DNA of 30,563 nt from an uncultured Clostridia bacterium (GTDB lineage Bacteria; Bacillota; Clostridia; Christensenellales; Aristaeellaceae). Within the stretch, counting starts at the first letter, position 1; each line of letters begins with the position of its first letter. The stretch is from assembly GCA_934630705.1 (NCBI GenBank), contig CAKTWP010000024.1, forward strand, positions 1-30,563, given 5' to 3'. This document shows positions 23,231 to 30,563 of the stretch, piece by piece. The position numbers and the translations under genes were made by a program. The notes below the pieces were generated by a model that worked only from the letters and a program-made list of their open reading frames with translations, made no database searches and had not been told where the DNA came from.

Positions 23231-24151
23231 ATGAAAAAGGCTGGTGCTTTGCGCCGGGATCTGCATCTGAACGGATCGCTGTATCTGATGGTGCTGCCCG
23301 TGGTGGCATTCTATATTCTGTTTCATTATCTGCCCATGTCCGGTGTAATCATTGCATTCAAAAACTATAAGCCCGCCAAAGGTGTATTCGGCAGCGCCTG
23401 GGCCGGCATGGGCGGCTTTCAGCATTTCCATGATTTCTTCACCAACTTCTATTTTTACCGTACCCTGCGCAACACCCTGCTGATTAATCTGTATACCCTC
23501 CTGTTTGGCTTTCCCGCGCCCATTGTGTTTGCCCTGCTGCTCAACGAGGTAAAGTGCCGCCCTTTCAAGCGCGCCGTGCAGACCGTGAGCTATTTCCCGC
23601 ATTTCATTTCGCTGGTGGTGGTCTGCGGCATGCTGACGGAGTTTTGCCTGTCAGATGGGCTGTTTAACCAGATTCGCGCGCTGTTTGGGCTTTCGCCCAA
23701 GCCGCTTTTGCAGGATCCGTTGCTGTTTCGCACCATCTATGTGAGCAGCGGCGTATGGCAGACGGTTGGCTGGAGCAGCATCGTCTATCTGGCGGCCATT
23801 GCTGGCATCGATCAGGGATTGTATGAAGCTGCGGCGCTGGATGGGGCCGGGCGCTGGCGCTGCATGTGGCATATCACGCTGCCGGGGCTGAAGCAGACCG
23901 TCGTGGTGCTGCTGATTATGCAGATCGGCAAAATGATGAATGTGTCCGCCGACAAGATTATTCTGCTCTATAATAATTCCACCATGGAAACCGCCGACGT
24001 GATTTCCTCCTATGTGTATCGCCGGGGCCTGCTGGAACTGAACTGGTCGTTTTCCACGGCCGTAGGCCTGTTCAATTCCGTGATTAACTGCGCGCTGGTG
24101 GTGGGGGCCAATGCGATGAGCCGCCGCCTGACCGAAAGCAGCCTGTTCTAA
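23231..24151 (+). CDS. Carbohydrate ABC transporter permease (LplB-like)
   Basis: A 306-residue inner-membrane subunit with about six transmembrane helices, the first at residues 14-35 (LYLMVLPVVAFYILFHYLPM). The cytoplasmic EAA loop, which contacts the ATPase, reads EAAALDGAGRWRCMWHITLP near residue 200. LFHYLPMSGVIIAFKNY near the N terminus is characteristic of the LplB/YtcP-associated family for complex polysaccharide fragments. GGAGG lies eight bases before ATG. It is followed 14 bases later by its partner permease. No ATP-binding subunit is encoded here; such transporters usually share a common MsmX-type ATPase encoded elsewhere. Confidence 0.92.
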   Translation: MKKAGALRRDLHLNGSLYLMVLPVVAFYILFHYLPMSGVIIAFKNYKPAKGVFGSAWAGMGGFQHFHDFFTNFYFYRTLRNTLLINLYTLLFGFPAPIVFALLLNEVKCRPFKRAVQTVSYFPHFISLVVVCGMLTEFCLSDGLFNQIRALFGLSPKPLLQDPLLFRTIYVSSGVWQTVGWSSIVYLAAIAGIDQGLYEAAALDGAGRWRCMWHITLPGLKQTVVVLLIMQIGKMMNVSADKIILLYNNSTMETADVISSYVYRRGLLELNWSFSTAVGLFNSVINCALVVGANAMSRRLTESSLF

Positions 24152-24165
24152 GGAGGAATGCAGAT

Positions 24166-25047
24166 ATGGTATCGCCCAAAACCATTCATGGCCGCATCGC
24201 AGACGCGTTGATTTACCTGGTGATGATCGTGCTGAGTGTGATCTTTCTCTATCCGCTGCTGTATGTGCTTTTTCAGTCCATCAGCGATCCCAACGAGCTG
24301 GTGCGTCATCGGGGGCTGCTGCTGGCACCGGCCGGCCTGAGCTCCATTGCCTATAAAGCGGTGCTGAGCAATCCGCAGATCCTGTCCGGATACAAAAACA
24401 CGCTGTTTGTGCTGGCTGTGGGCTTGTGCCTTAATATTATGCTCACCAGTATCGGCGCGTATTTTCTCACCCGCACCAAAACGCTGCTGTATAAGCCCGT
24501 GATGCTGATGATTCTGATCAGCATGTACTTTTCCGGCGGTCTGATCCCCACGTTCCTTACCGTCCGCAGCCTGGGCATGTATAATTCGTTGTGGGCGCTG
24601 ATTATCCCCTCGGCCATTTCCACGTATAATCTGATTTTGCTGCGCTCCTATTTTGCGTCCATTCCGGAAAGCCTGGTAGAGTCTGTCAGCATTGACGGCG
24701 GTGGACACTGGACCATCCTTTTCCGCATTTTCATTCCCCTCTCCAAGGCGGCCATGGCAGTGATGATCCTGTATTACGGCGTGGGCCATTGGAACAGCTG
24801 GTTTAACGCCATGATTTATCTGCGCAAGGCCAGCAGCTTTCCGCTGCAGCTGATTCTGCGCAATATGCTGATTGAGGGCAGCGCGCTGGATGTGAACGCG
24901 CTGGAAGCCGGGGCTAATTACAATGATCTGTCTACCGTTGTCAAAGCCGCGACCATTATCGTGGCAACGCTGCCGATTCTGTGCATCTATCCGTTCCTGC
25001 AGAAATACTTTGTGGGCGGGCTGATGATCGGCTCTTTGAAGGGGTGA
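24166..25047 (+). CDS. Carbohydrate ABC transporter permease (YtcP-like)
   Basis: A 293-residue membrane subunit that pairs with the preceding permease. About six helices are visible, starting with LIYLVMIVLSVIFLYPLLYV. The EAA-type loop reads ESVSIDGGGHWTILFRIFIP near residue 180, and GHWNSWFNAMIYL is a hallmark of the YtcP/CUT1 group. The C terminus ends in the usual YPFLQKYFVGGLMIGSLKG. A ribosome site AGGAGG lies before the ATG. The stop is five bases upstream of the GH88 gene, which indicates one transcript. Confidence 0.92.
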   Translation: MVSPKTIHGRIADALIYLVMIVLSVIFLYPLLYVLFQSISDPNELVRHRGLLLAPAGLSSIAYKAVLSNPQILSGYKNTLFVLAVGLCLNIMLTSIGAYFLTRTKTLLYKPVMLMILISMYFSGGLIPTFLTVRSLGMYNSLWALIIPSAISTYNLILLRSYFASIPESLVESVSIDGGGHWTILFRIFIPLSKAAMAVMILYYGVGHWNSWFNAMIYLRKASSFPLQLILRNMLIEGSALDVNALEAGANYNDLSTVVKAATIIVATLPILCIYPFLQKYFVGGLMIGSLKG

Positions 25048-25052
25048 AACGC

Positions 25053-26162
25053 ATGGAGCAATGGATGAACCTGCCGGAGATTCTGCAAAAGCTGCGCCTG
25101 AAAATGCCCGCCGCCATTGAAAAAGCCCGACAGAGCGGCATTATTCCCTATCTGGCAGCGGATGGCGCGTTTCAGCCGAACATCCGTATCACAGCCTGGA
25201 CCAACGGCTTCTGGCCGGGCACCATGTGGCAGATGTACCGGCTGACTGGGGAGGAAATTTACCGGGCGGAAGCCCTGCGCGGAGAGGATATGCTGGACGC
25301 AGCCTTCGCGGATTTTGAAAACCTGAGCCACGATGTGGGGTTTATCTGGAAAATCAGCTCCGGCATGCACTATGCCTTGGAGCAGGATGAGAAAAGCCTG
25401 CGCCGGCTGACATTGGCTGCCGATCTGCTGGCGGCGCGGTTCAATCCCAACGGTTTCATCCGCGCCTGGAACCGGGATCGGGTGGGGCATATTATCATCG
25501 ACACGCTGATGAATCTGCCGCTTCTTTTCGCCGCCAGCCGTCATTTTCAGGATCCGCGCTTTCGCCTGATGGCGACTGCCCATGCGAAAACGGCACAGCG
25601 GCTGCTGCAGCGTCCGGATGGATCGGTGCGGCATATGGCGGTGCTGAATCCGGAAAACGGTCAGCTGGTCGCCTATCCCCGTGGTCAGGGCTATTCGGAA
25701 AACAGCGCCTGGGCGCGGGGACAGGCCTGGGCCATTTACGGCTTTGCGCTGTGCTGCCAGCATACCGGCGATGCCGCTTTTCTGGATGTGTCCCGCCAGG
25801 CAGCGGATTTCTTTCTGGCCCACCTGCCAGCGAATGGTCTGGTTCGCTGCGATTTGTGCGCGCCGGATGAACCGTTGTATTATGACGATAGCGGCGCGAT
25901 GGCTGCTGCTGCGGGGCTGCTGTGCCTTTCCGAGCAGATAGGGGAAAGGGATGGCGCAGCCTATCGCCATGAGGCGATTCGGCTGATTCAGGCCACCCTG
26001 ACCGCCCATGGGGACTGGTCGGCTGAAAATCCCGTCATTCTCCAGAAAAGCACCGCGGCTTACCATGCGGATCGGGAGCATAACGCCGCCATCCAGTATG
26101 CAGATTTTTTCCTGCTGGACGCGCTTACCCGTTTGTCCGGGCTGGAGCAGCTCGCATGGTAA
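25053..26162 (+). CDS. Glycoside hydrolase family 88, unsaturated glucuronyl hydrolase
   Basis: A 369-residue enzyme of the GH88 fold. Such enzymes hydrate the 4,5-double bond of unsaturated uronic acids at the non-reducing end of oligosaccharides left by polysaccharide lyases, releasing the sugar next to it. The two acidic residues of Bacillus UGL (Asp88 and Asp149) correspond to Asp94 in SHDVGF and Asp150 in IIIDTLMNLPLL. WTNGFWPGTMW, SAWARGQAWAIYGF and YYDDSGAMAAAAGLL are further family motifs. There is no signal peptide, so it acts on imported substrate. The start (ATG 25053) follows GAAGGGGTG. It is the last gene before a bidirectional terminator. Substrates could be glycosaminoglycan- or pectin/xanthan-derived; sequence alone does not decide. 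Confidence 0.9.
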   Translation: MEQWMNLPEILQKLRLKMPAAIEKARQSGIIPYLAADGAFQPNIRITAWTNGFWPGTMWQMYRLTGEEIYRAEALRGEDMLDAAFADFENLSHDVGFIWKISSGMHYALEQDEKSLRRLTLAADLLAARFNPNGFIRAWNRDRVGHIIIDTLMNLPLLFAASRHFQDPRFRLMATAHAKTAQRLLQRPDGSVRHMAVLNPENGQLVAYPRGQGYSENSAWARGQAWAIYGFALCCQHTGDAAFLDVSRQAADFFLAHLPANGLVRCDLCAPDEPLYYDDSGAMAAAAGLLCLSEQIGERDGAAYRHEAIRLIQATLTAHGDWSAENPVILQKSTAAYHADREHNAAIQYADFFLLDALTRLSGLEQLAW

Positions 26163-26177
26163 AAAAGAATAACACAA

Positions 26178-26212
26178 AAACGTCCCGGGGACTCATGCTC
26201 CTCGGGACGTTT
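26178..26212. terminator. Bidirectional terminator between the GH88 and GNAT genes
   Basis: A 13-bp stem (26178-26190 with 26200-26212, one G-U pair) with a nine-base loop has A-rich left and T-rich right flanks. It serves convergent genes, and the GNAT coding end lies in the loop and right arm. Confidence 0.88.
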
Positions 26213-26654
26213 CATGCAGCACGAATTGTTGGCTCGGATAGCCAAACTCTAGGGTCAGCACATCGGGGATGAAGCCGTATTTCAGATAAAGCGCTCGCGG
26301 CGCAGCGCCTTTTTCATCTTCCGCCCGAAAGGTGGACACGGTAATTTTCCGGGTTCTGTCCAGACGCCGAAGCGCCTCATCCATCAGCATGGAGGCCACG
26401 CCTTGCCTTCGGAATGCCGGGGAAACGGCAAGGCAGCAGATCATGTTATGCGGCCGGGAAAACAGCATTACGCCAGCTATATCGCTTTCATCCTTTACAC
26501 AGATTGCCTGCCGTTTTTTCATGAAACGCAGCACGGTTTCCCTGTGTTCCTCCAGCGCTTCCCGGGTTTCCAAGCCCGGAAAATTCATGCTGACAAGCTT
26601 GACCAGCTCCATCCATGCGTCAATGTGTTCAGGCGTTCCATAAAGCAATTCCAC
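26193..26654 (-). CDS. GNAT-family N-acetyltransferase
   Basis: A 153-residue acetyl-CoA-dependent acetyltransferase. The acetyl-CoA pyrophosphate loop is AFRRQGVASMLMDEALRR (Q/RxxGxA pattern) after the strand CCLAVSP, and ALYLKYGF is the usual last motif before the final strand. The acceptor is unknown. I start it at GTG 26654, since GGAGG (26663-26667 in + coordinates) lies eight bases before it, rather than at 26684, which would place the ribosome site inside the gene. The gene lies downstream of a tRNA-Leu and its terminator; I see no clear promoter of its own, so it may rely on read-through. Confidence 0.85.
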   Translation of the reverse strand: MELLYGTPEHIDAWMELVKLVSMNFPGLETREALEEHRETVLRFMKKRQAICVKDESDIAGVMLFSRPHNMICCLAVSPAFRRQGVASMLMDEALRRLDRTRKITVSTFRAEDEKGAAPRALYLKYGFIPDVLTLEFGYPSQQFVLHETSRGA

Positions 26655-26682
26655 AGCATTCACCTCCAAACGCACAGCAAAC

Positions 26683-26709
26683 AAAAAATCCGTCCCTCTT
26701 GAGACGGAT
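26683..26709 (-). terminator. Intrinsic terminator of the tRNA-Leu gene
   Basis: On the - strand a 9-bp stem (26701-26709 with 26688-26696), with a four-base AAGA loop, is followed by a six-T run. It starts four bases after the tRNA 3' CCA. Confidence 0.88.
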
Positions 26710-26712
26710 CAA

Positions 26713-26797
26713 TGGTGCGGTCGACGAGACTTGAACTCGTACTCGGTTAAGAACACGCCCCTCAAACGTGCGCGTATGCCTATTCCGCCACGACCGC
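26713..26797 (-). tRNA. tRNA-Leu (anticodon GAG)
   Basis: An 85-base class II tRNA. The seven-base acceptor stem pairs GCGGTCG with CGACCGC, and ACCA is encoded. The anticodon stem CACGT/GCGTG holds the loop TTGAGGG, with anticodon GAG at 26761-26763, reading CUC and CUU. A variable arm of about 13 bases (TTCTTAACCGAGT) and the T arm (ACGAG TTCAAGT CTCGT) are in place. It has its own promoter and terminator. Confidence 0.95.
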
Positions 26798-26833
26798 ATG
26801 GATACGCTACCCTTTTATCAGACAGCGTATATG

Positions 26834-26862
26834 ATTATAACGGATGACGCTGGGTTTGTCAA
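26834..26862 (-). promoter_or_regulatory. Perfect-consensus promoter of tRNA-Leu
   Basis: TTGACA (26857-26862) and TATAAT (26834-26839) are separated by exactly 17 bases on the - strand. Transcription should start near 26827, about 30 bases before the mature tRNA. Confidence 0.9.
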
Positions 26863-26884
26863 CCGTTTTTCGGAAATTTTCCCC

Positions 26885-27739
26885 TCATGCAATTCGGCGG
26901 ATACGGGCGGCATAATGGCCGGGGGTTTCGCCCTTGAAATGTTTGAAGGTGCGGATGAAATAGCCCGGGTCATTGAATCCTGCGTCCAGCGCCGCTTCGG
27001 TAACGTTGCAATCGGTGGCTGCCAGGGCATAGCAGGCCATTTCAATGCGATAGAAATTCAGGTAATCCATGGGGCTGCGATGCACCGCCTGCTTGAAGAA
27101 GCGGCAGAAGTATTTGGGGGTCATGTTAGCACAGGCAGCCAACTGAGCCAGCGTCAGCGGAGCGGCATAATCGCTTTCGATCAGCTCAAAGACTTTTTTC
27201 AATTGGAGCACTTTCCGGCAATCGTCCGCCGACCCGCCGGGCGTGTAAAGACCATCCTGAAAAATGCAGCCGATGAATTGCAGCAATGCGCCCACGGTGA
27301 TGGCCTCATAGCCGGGCGTCCGGCTATGCAGCGCATCAAAGGCAGAGGAAAGCACCCGGGCGGCAGGGGAGCCCTTTGACAGCAGGGGAGATACGGTCAC
27401 CTGCCGGTGCAGTACATCCAGAATATACGTCCGGCATGCCTCGCCCGCCTTGAGCAGGAAGCGCATATCGAACACCACGCATTCGTAGACCGCGTCCTCT
27501 GGAACGCCTCCGTGCAGGCAGCCGGAGGGAATAAAGGCCATATCGCCCGGGAGCAGACGCAGGGTCTGATCCTCCAGCGATAGCGTAAACGCCCCGGAAC
27601 GGATCCTGAGCAGCTCCACCTCCTCATGCCAGTGAAAGGACATTTCATACCGGGCATGGTGCTGATCCAGCAGATAATATTCCAGCGGAAAATCCGGAGA
27701 CCCCCGCTGCAGGCTCTCATGAAAGCGAAATGACAGCAT
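26885..27739 (-). CDS. AraC-family transcription regulator with cupin sensor domain
   Basis: A 284-residue cytosolic regulator. Residues about 15-100 form a cupin-type ligand-binding domain (FHWHEEVELLRIRSG, LLPGDMAFIPSGCLHGG). Residues about 180-284 are the AraC DNA-binding domain: LAQLAACANMTPKYFCRFFK for the first helix-turn-helix and VTEAALDAGFNDPGYFIRTF for the second. It lies divergent from the fucose genes with 127 bases between starts, so it very probably activates them in response to L-fucose or a catabolite. The promoter at 27788-27816 gives a leader of about 40 bases. GGAAGGGA precedes the ATG at a rather long distance. It ends shortly before the tRNA-Leu promoter. Confidence 0.88.
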   Translation of the reverse strand: MLSFRFHESLQRGSPDFPLEYYLLDQHHARYEMSFHWHEEVELLRIRSGAFTLSLEDQTLRLLPGDMAFIPSGCLHGGVPEDAVYECVVFDMRFLLKAGEACRTYILDVLHRQVTVSPLLSKGSPAARVLSSAFDALHSRTPGYEAITVGALLQFIGCIFQDGLYTPGGSADDCRKVLQLKKVFELIESDYAAPLTLAQLAACANMTPKYFCRFFKQAVHRSPMDYLNFYRIEMACYALAATDCNVTEAALDAGFNDPGYFIRTFKHFKGETPGHYAARIRRIA

Positions 27740-27787
27740 AACCAGCGTCCCTTCCTGAAAAAAGTGAATATCGTCCTACTTTTTGCT

Positions 27788-27816
27788 ATTATATCATAAG
27801 AAAAGCGGATACACAA
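27788..27816 (-). promoter_or_regulatory. Promoter of the AraC regulator in the fucose divergent region
   Basis: On the - strand TTGTGT (27811-27816) and TATAAT (27788-27793) are 17 bases apart. In the other direction TATGAT (27821-27826) could serve as -10 for the fucose genes, but no good -35 exists, consistent with activator dependence. Confidence 0.75.
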
Positions 27817-27866
27817 GGGATATGATGATACTGACACCAGATGTATATAAGAAAGAGGCGAGGCCC

Positions 27867-28580
27867 ATGAATGATACCGCACTGCGGGAGCAGATCTGCG
27901 ATGTGTGCCACAAAATGTGGCAGCTTGGCTGGGTGGCGGCCAATGACGGTAACGTATCCGTAAAACTGGAGGACGGCACCTTCCTGTGCACGCCAACCGG
28001 TATCAGCAAATCCTTCATCACGCCTGAAAAGTTGGTGCGGATTGACAAGGACATGAACGTGCTGGAAGGCCTGCCTGGGTTCAAGCCCAGCAGCGAAACC
28101 AAGATGCACATGCGCTGCTATCAGGAGCGGGCCGATGTGGGCGCGGTGGTGCATGCCCATCCGCCGACGGCTACCGGCTACGCCGTGGCGGGGAAGAGCC
28201 TGGATGAATATTCCATGATCGAGACGGTGATCGCCATCGGTTCCATCCCGCTCACGCCCTATGGCACGCCCTCCACCTATGAGGTGCCAGACGCTATTGC
28301 ACCCTATCTGCAAAACCACGATGTGCTGCTGCTGAAGAATCACGGCGCGCTGACCGTGGGCGCGGATCTGATTACCGCGTATTACCGCATGGAGACTCTG
28401 GAGCTGTTTGCCAAGATCAGCCTGACGGCGCATCTGCTTGGCGGCGCGCAGGAGATTCCCAAGCCGCAGATCGACAAGCTGATGGATCTGCGGGAAAATT
28501 ATTACCATGTGACTGGCCGGCATCCGGGCTATGAAAAATGCAACGATGCGCCGGTGAATCATCCCGAGCAAAAATCATAA
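27867..28580 (+). CDS. fucA: Class II aldolase, probable L-fuculose-1-phosphate aldolase
   Basis: A 237-residue zinc aldolase. It cleaves L-fuculose 1-phosphate to dihydroxyacetone phosphate and L-lactaldehyde. Catalytic and metal ligands match E. coli FucA with a four-residue shift: Glu77 (SSETK) for Glu73, His96 and His98 (HAHPP) for His92 and His94, and His159 (KNHG) for His155. Substrate-loop GNVSVK and TPTGISKSF are also present. ATG 27867 is chosen for the purine-rich AGAGGCGAGG before it; a frame opening at 27783 would begin within the promoter. Related L-ribulose-phosphate epimerases cannot be excluded by sequence alone, but fucI 19 bases downstream decides for fucose. No fuculokinase gene is seen in the window. 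Confidence 0.87.
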   Translation: MNDTALREQICDVCHKMWQLGWVAANDGNVSVKLEDGTFLCTPTGISKSFITPEKLVRIDKDMNVLEGLPGFKPSSETKMHMRCYQERADVGAVVHAHPPTATGYAVAGKSLDEYSMIETVIAIGSIPLTPYGTPSTYEVPDAIAPYLQNHDVLLLKNHGALTVGADLITAYYRMETLELFAKISLTAHLLGGAQEIPKPQIDKLMDLRENYYHVTGRHPGYEKCNDAPVNHPEQKS

Positions 28581-28599
28581 AACAGGAGGACACAAGATC

Positions 28600-30381
28600 A
28601 TGATGTATCCCAAGATTGGCATCCGTCCCGTGATCGACGGCCGCTGGGGCGGCATCCGGGAAAGTCTGGAAGAGCAGACCATGGGCATGGCCCTGTCCGC
28701 CAAGGCCCTGATTGAGGGTCTTAAATATCCCGATGGCACGCCCGTACAGGTGGTCATTTCCCCATGCACCATCGGCGGCGGCGCAGAAGCGGCCAAATGC
28801 GAAGAATACTTTTCCACCCAGAACGTCACCGCTACCCTGACCGTCACTCCCTGCTGGTGCTACGGCATGGAAACCTTCGATATGAACCCCCTGACCATCA
28901 AGGCGGTTTGGGGCTTCAATGGAACCGAGCGCCCCGGCGCGGTGTATCTGGCCGCCGTGCTGGCCGCTTACGCCCAGAAGGGGCTGCCTGCGTTCTCCAT
29001 CTATGGTCATGACGTGCAGGATCTGGGGGACAAGACCGTTCCCGCCGATGTGGCCGAAAAGATCATCCGCTTTGCCAAGGCCGCCGTGGCTGCCGGCTGG
29101 ATGAAGAACAAGGCGTATGTGAATATCGGCGCGGTGGCTATGGGCATCATGGGTTCTTACTGCGACACCAACGTGTTCCAGCAGTATTTCGGCATCCGCA
29201 CCGAATGGGTGGACGAAGTGGAAATTCTCCGCCGCATGGCGCTGAATATCTATGATCCCGAAGAATATGAAAAGGCCCTGGCCTGGATCCGGAAGAACTG
29301 CCCCGAGGGCTTCGATTGTAATGCGGGCAAGGACCTGATCGAGATCGTCACCCGGTCCAAGGTGATTGCGCCGGACAAGGATTGGGAATTTATCGCCAAG
29401 ATGACCATTATCATCAAGGACATTCTGTATGGCAATCCCAAGCTGGACGAGCTGGGCTGGCATGAGGAAGCCCTGGGCAAGAACGCCGTGGCGGCGGGCT
29501 TCCAGGGCCAGCGGCAGTGGACGGACTGGCTGCCCAATGCGGACTTTACCGAAGCGATTATGGCCTCCTCCTTCGACTGGAACGGCGTGAAGGCCCCCAC
29601 ACCCTTTGCTACGGAAAACGACACCCTCAATGGCGCGTCCATGATGCTGGGCACCCTGGTAAGCAACACCGCGCCCTGCTTCCATGACGTGCGCACCTAT
29701 TGGAGCCCCGAGGCTGTGGAGCGGGTGACGGGCTGGAAGCCGGAAGGCGTGGCTGCTAACGGGTTTATTCATCTGATCAATTCTGGCGCCACGGCGCTGG
29801 ATGGCACCGGCGCTGCCAGAAACGAAAAAGGCGAAGGCTGCATGAAGCCCTTCTGGGAAATGACCGAAGCGGATGTGAATGCCTGCCTGCAGGCCACTGA
29901 CTGGTGCCGGGCCAATTATCAGTATTTCCGCGGCGGCGGCTTCTCCAGCCATTTCAAGACGCAGGCCGAAATGCCTGTGACCATGCTGCGGGCCAACATC
30001 GTGGACGGCGTGGGCCTGGTGCTGCAGATTGCCGAGGGCTATACCGCCACGCTGCCCGATCACGTGCATGATATTCTGGATAAGCGCACCGATCCCACCT
30101 GGCCCACCACCTGGTTCGTGCCCCGGCTCACCGGCGAAGGCGCGTTCAAGGATGTGTATTCCGTGATGGCCAATTGGGGCGCTAACCACGGCGTGACTGT
30201 GTATGGCCATGTGGGCGCCGACCTGATCACTCTGTGTTCCATGCTGCGTATCCCAGTGACCATGCATAACGTGCCTGCGGACAAGGTATATCGCCCCCAT
30301 TGCTGGGCGGCGTTTGGCACCCAGGACGCGCAGGCCGCGGATTACGCCGCCTGCAAGCATTACGGCCCGCTGTACAAATAA
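28600..30381 (+). CDS. fucI: L-fucose isomerase
   Basis: A 593-residue manganese-dependent ketol isomerase that converts L-fucose to L-fuculose (and often D-arabinose to D-ribulose). It matches E. coli FucI (591 residues) throughout. Metal ligands have a shift of two: Glu339 in ATENDTLNG, Asp363 in HDVRTYWS and His530 in WGANHG. A nearly full AGGAGG (28584-28589) lies 10 bases before ATG 28600; the next codon is also ATG, so the start could be 28603. It is preceded by fucA with 19 bases between, and followed by a terminator. The pathway's kinase and a lactaldehyde reductase are not in the window. Confidence 0.96.
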   Translation: MMYPKIGIRPVIDGRWGGIRESLEEQTMGMALSAKALIEGLKYPDGTPVQVVISPCTIGGGAEAAKCEEYFSTQNVTATLTVTPCWCYGMETFDMNPLTIKAVWGFNGTERPGAVYLAAVLAAYAQKGLPAFSIYGHDVQDLGDKTVPADVAEKIIRFAKAAVAAGWMKNKAYVNIGAVAMGIMGSYCDTNVFQQYFGIRTEWVDEVEILRRMALNIYDPEEYEKALAWIRKNCPEGFDCNAGKDLIEIVTRSKVIAPDKDWEFIAKMTIIIKDILYGNPKLDELGWHEEALGKNAVAAGFQGQRQWTDWLPNADFTEAIMASSFDWNGVKAPTPFATENDTLNGASMMLGTLVSNTAPCFHDVRTYWSPEAVERVTGWKPEGVAANGFIHLINSGATALDGTGAARNEKGEGCMKPFWEMTEADVNACLQATDWCRANYQYFRGGGFSSHFKTQAEMPVTMLRANIVDGVGLVLQIAEGYTATLPDHVHDILDKRTDPTWPTTWFVPRLTGEGAFKDVYSVMANWGANHGVTVYGHVGADLITLCSMLRIPVTMHNVPADKVYRPHCWAAFGTQDAQAADYAACKHYGPLYK

Positions 30382-30413
30382 GATAACAAAACAATCTTCC
30401 AGGCTGTATCAGG

Positions 30414-30436
30414 AAGGAGACCTTCGGGTCTCCTTT
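30414..30436 (+). terminator. Probable terminator after fucI
   Basis: A 9-bp perfect stem (AAGGAGACC 30414-30422 with GGTCTCCTT 30427-30435) is capped by TTCG. Its T-tail is short (TTT), so termination may be partial or helped by the hairpins that follow. Confidence 0.75.
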
Positions 30437-30438
30437 CA

Positions 30439-30545
30439 GCGTGTCAAAAAACGACGTTTTTGACACGCGCCATGCAGGATGAAAGGGTTCATCCTGCATG
30501 GCAAGGCTGCGGAAATGATTTTTCTGCGCTTTGCTCCGAAAAATC
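30439..30545. repeat. Cluster of three further palindromes at the window end
   Basis: Palindrome 1 has 12-bp perfect arms (GCGTGTCAAAAA 30439-30450 and 30457-30468, six-base loop). Palindrome 2 has 15-bp perfect arms (30469-30483 and 30488-30502, four-base loop AGGG) and abuts the first directly. Palindrome 3 has 8-bp arms (GATTTTTC 30517-30524 and GAAAAATC 30538-30545). The cluster may run on beyond the window. No gene is apparent in 30382-30563. Confidence 0.8.
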
Positions 30546-30563
30546 GCCCCGCCCGACCGGCAA

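Noticed and set aside
30439..30545. A CRISPR array at the window end
   Set aside because: The palindromes differ from each other and there is no regular repeat-spacer pattern.

Overview
The window comes from a fairly GC-rich, spore-forming member of the Clostridia (Firmicutes), most likely a gut commensal. Three things point there. The order fmt-rsmB-rlmN-prpC-prkC-rsgA-rpe, with a spoVM-like micro-gene nearby, and the order tilS-hpt-ftsH are both classic Firmicute arrangements. Shine-Dalgarno sequences are strong (GGAGG). A SpoVM-like peptide implies endospore formation. Assignment below class level is inference; no rRNA gene is present.

Region 1 (1-8055, + strand) is a tightly packed housekeeping operon: the 3' end of fmt, rsmB, rlmN, a PP2C phosphatase, a PASTA kinase, rsgA, rpe and rsmA. 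Neighbouring genes overlap by 1-8 bases or lie a base apart, and the run ends at a strong bidirectional terminator. It joins translation and ribosome maturation with Ser/Thr phosphorylation signalling.

Region 2 (8120-11166, - strand) holds a small membrane protein, a 27-codon spoVM-like gene, an Lsa/CplR-like ABC-F ribosome-protection protein with an attenuator-like leader (promoter, four-codon upstream ORF, competing hairpins), and a sugar nucleotidyltransferase.

Region 3 (11312-17635, + strand) holds tilS (apparently leaderless), hpt, ftsH (own near-consensus promoter, TTG start), a PHP phosphoesterase and a VanW-family membrane protein, closed by a UUCG-loop terminator.

Region 4 (17640-26212, + strand) is a glycan-foraging accessory island. 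It begins with two decayed genes for sialic acid use: a 5'-truncated, frameshifted sialidase and an N-acetylneuraminate lyase interrupted by an in-frame TAG. A long imperfect hairpin follows. Then comes an apparently intact module: a membrane-bound sensor of the AraC family, a solute-binding protein, two LplB/YtcP-type permeases and a GH88 unsaturated glucuronyl hydrolase. The simplest reading is import and cleavage of unsaturated uronic-acid oligosaccharides such as glycosaminoglycan fragments.

Region 5 (26193-30563) holds a GNAT acetyltransferase and tRNA-Leu(GAG) on the - strand, the latter with a perfect-consensus promoter. An AraC regulator is divergent from an L-fucose catabolic pair (fucA, fucI). 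The window ends in a terminator and a cluster of palindromes. The accessory genes together suggest growth on host-derived glycans (fucose, uronides, formerly sialic acid).
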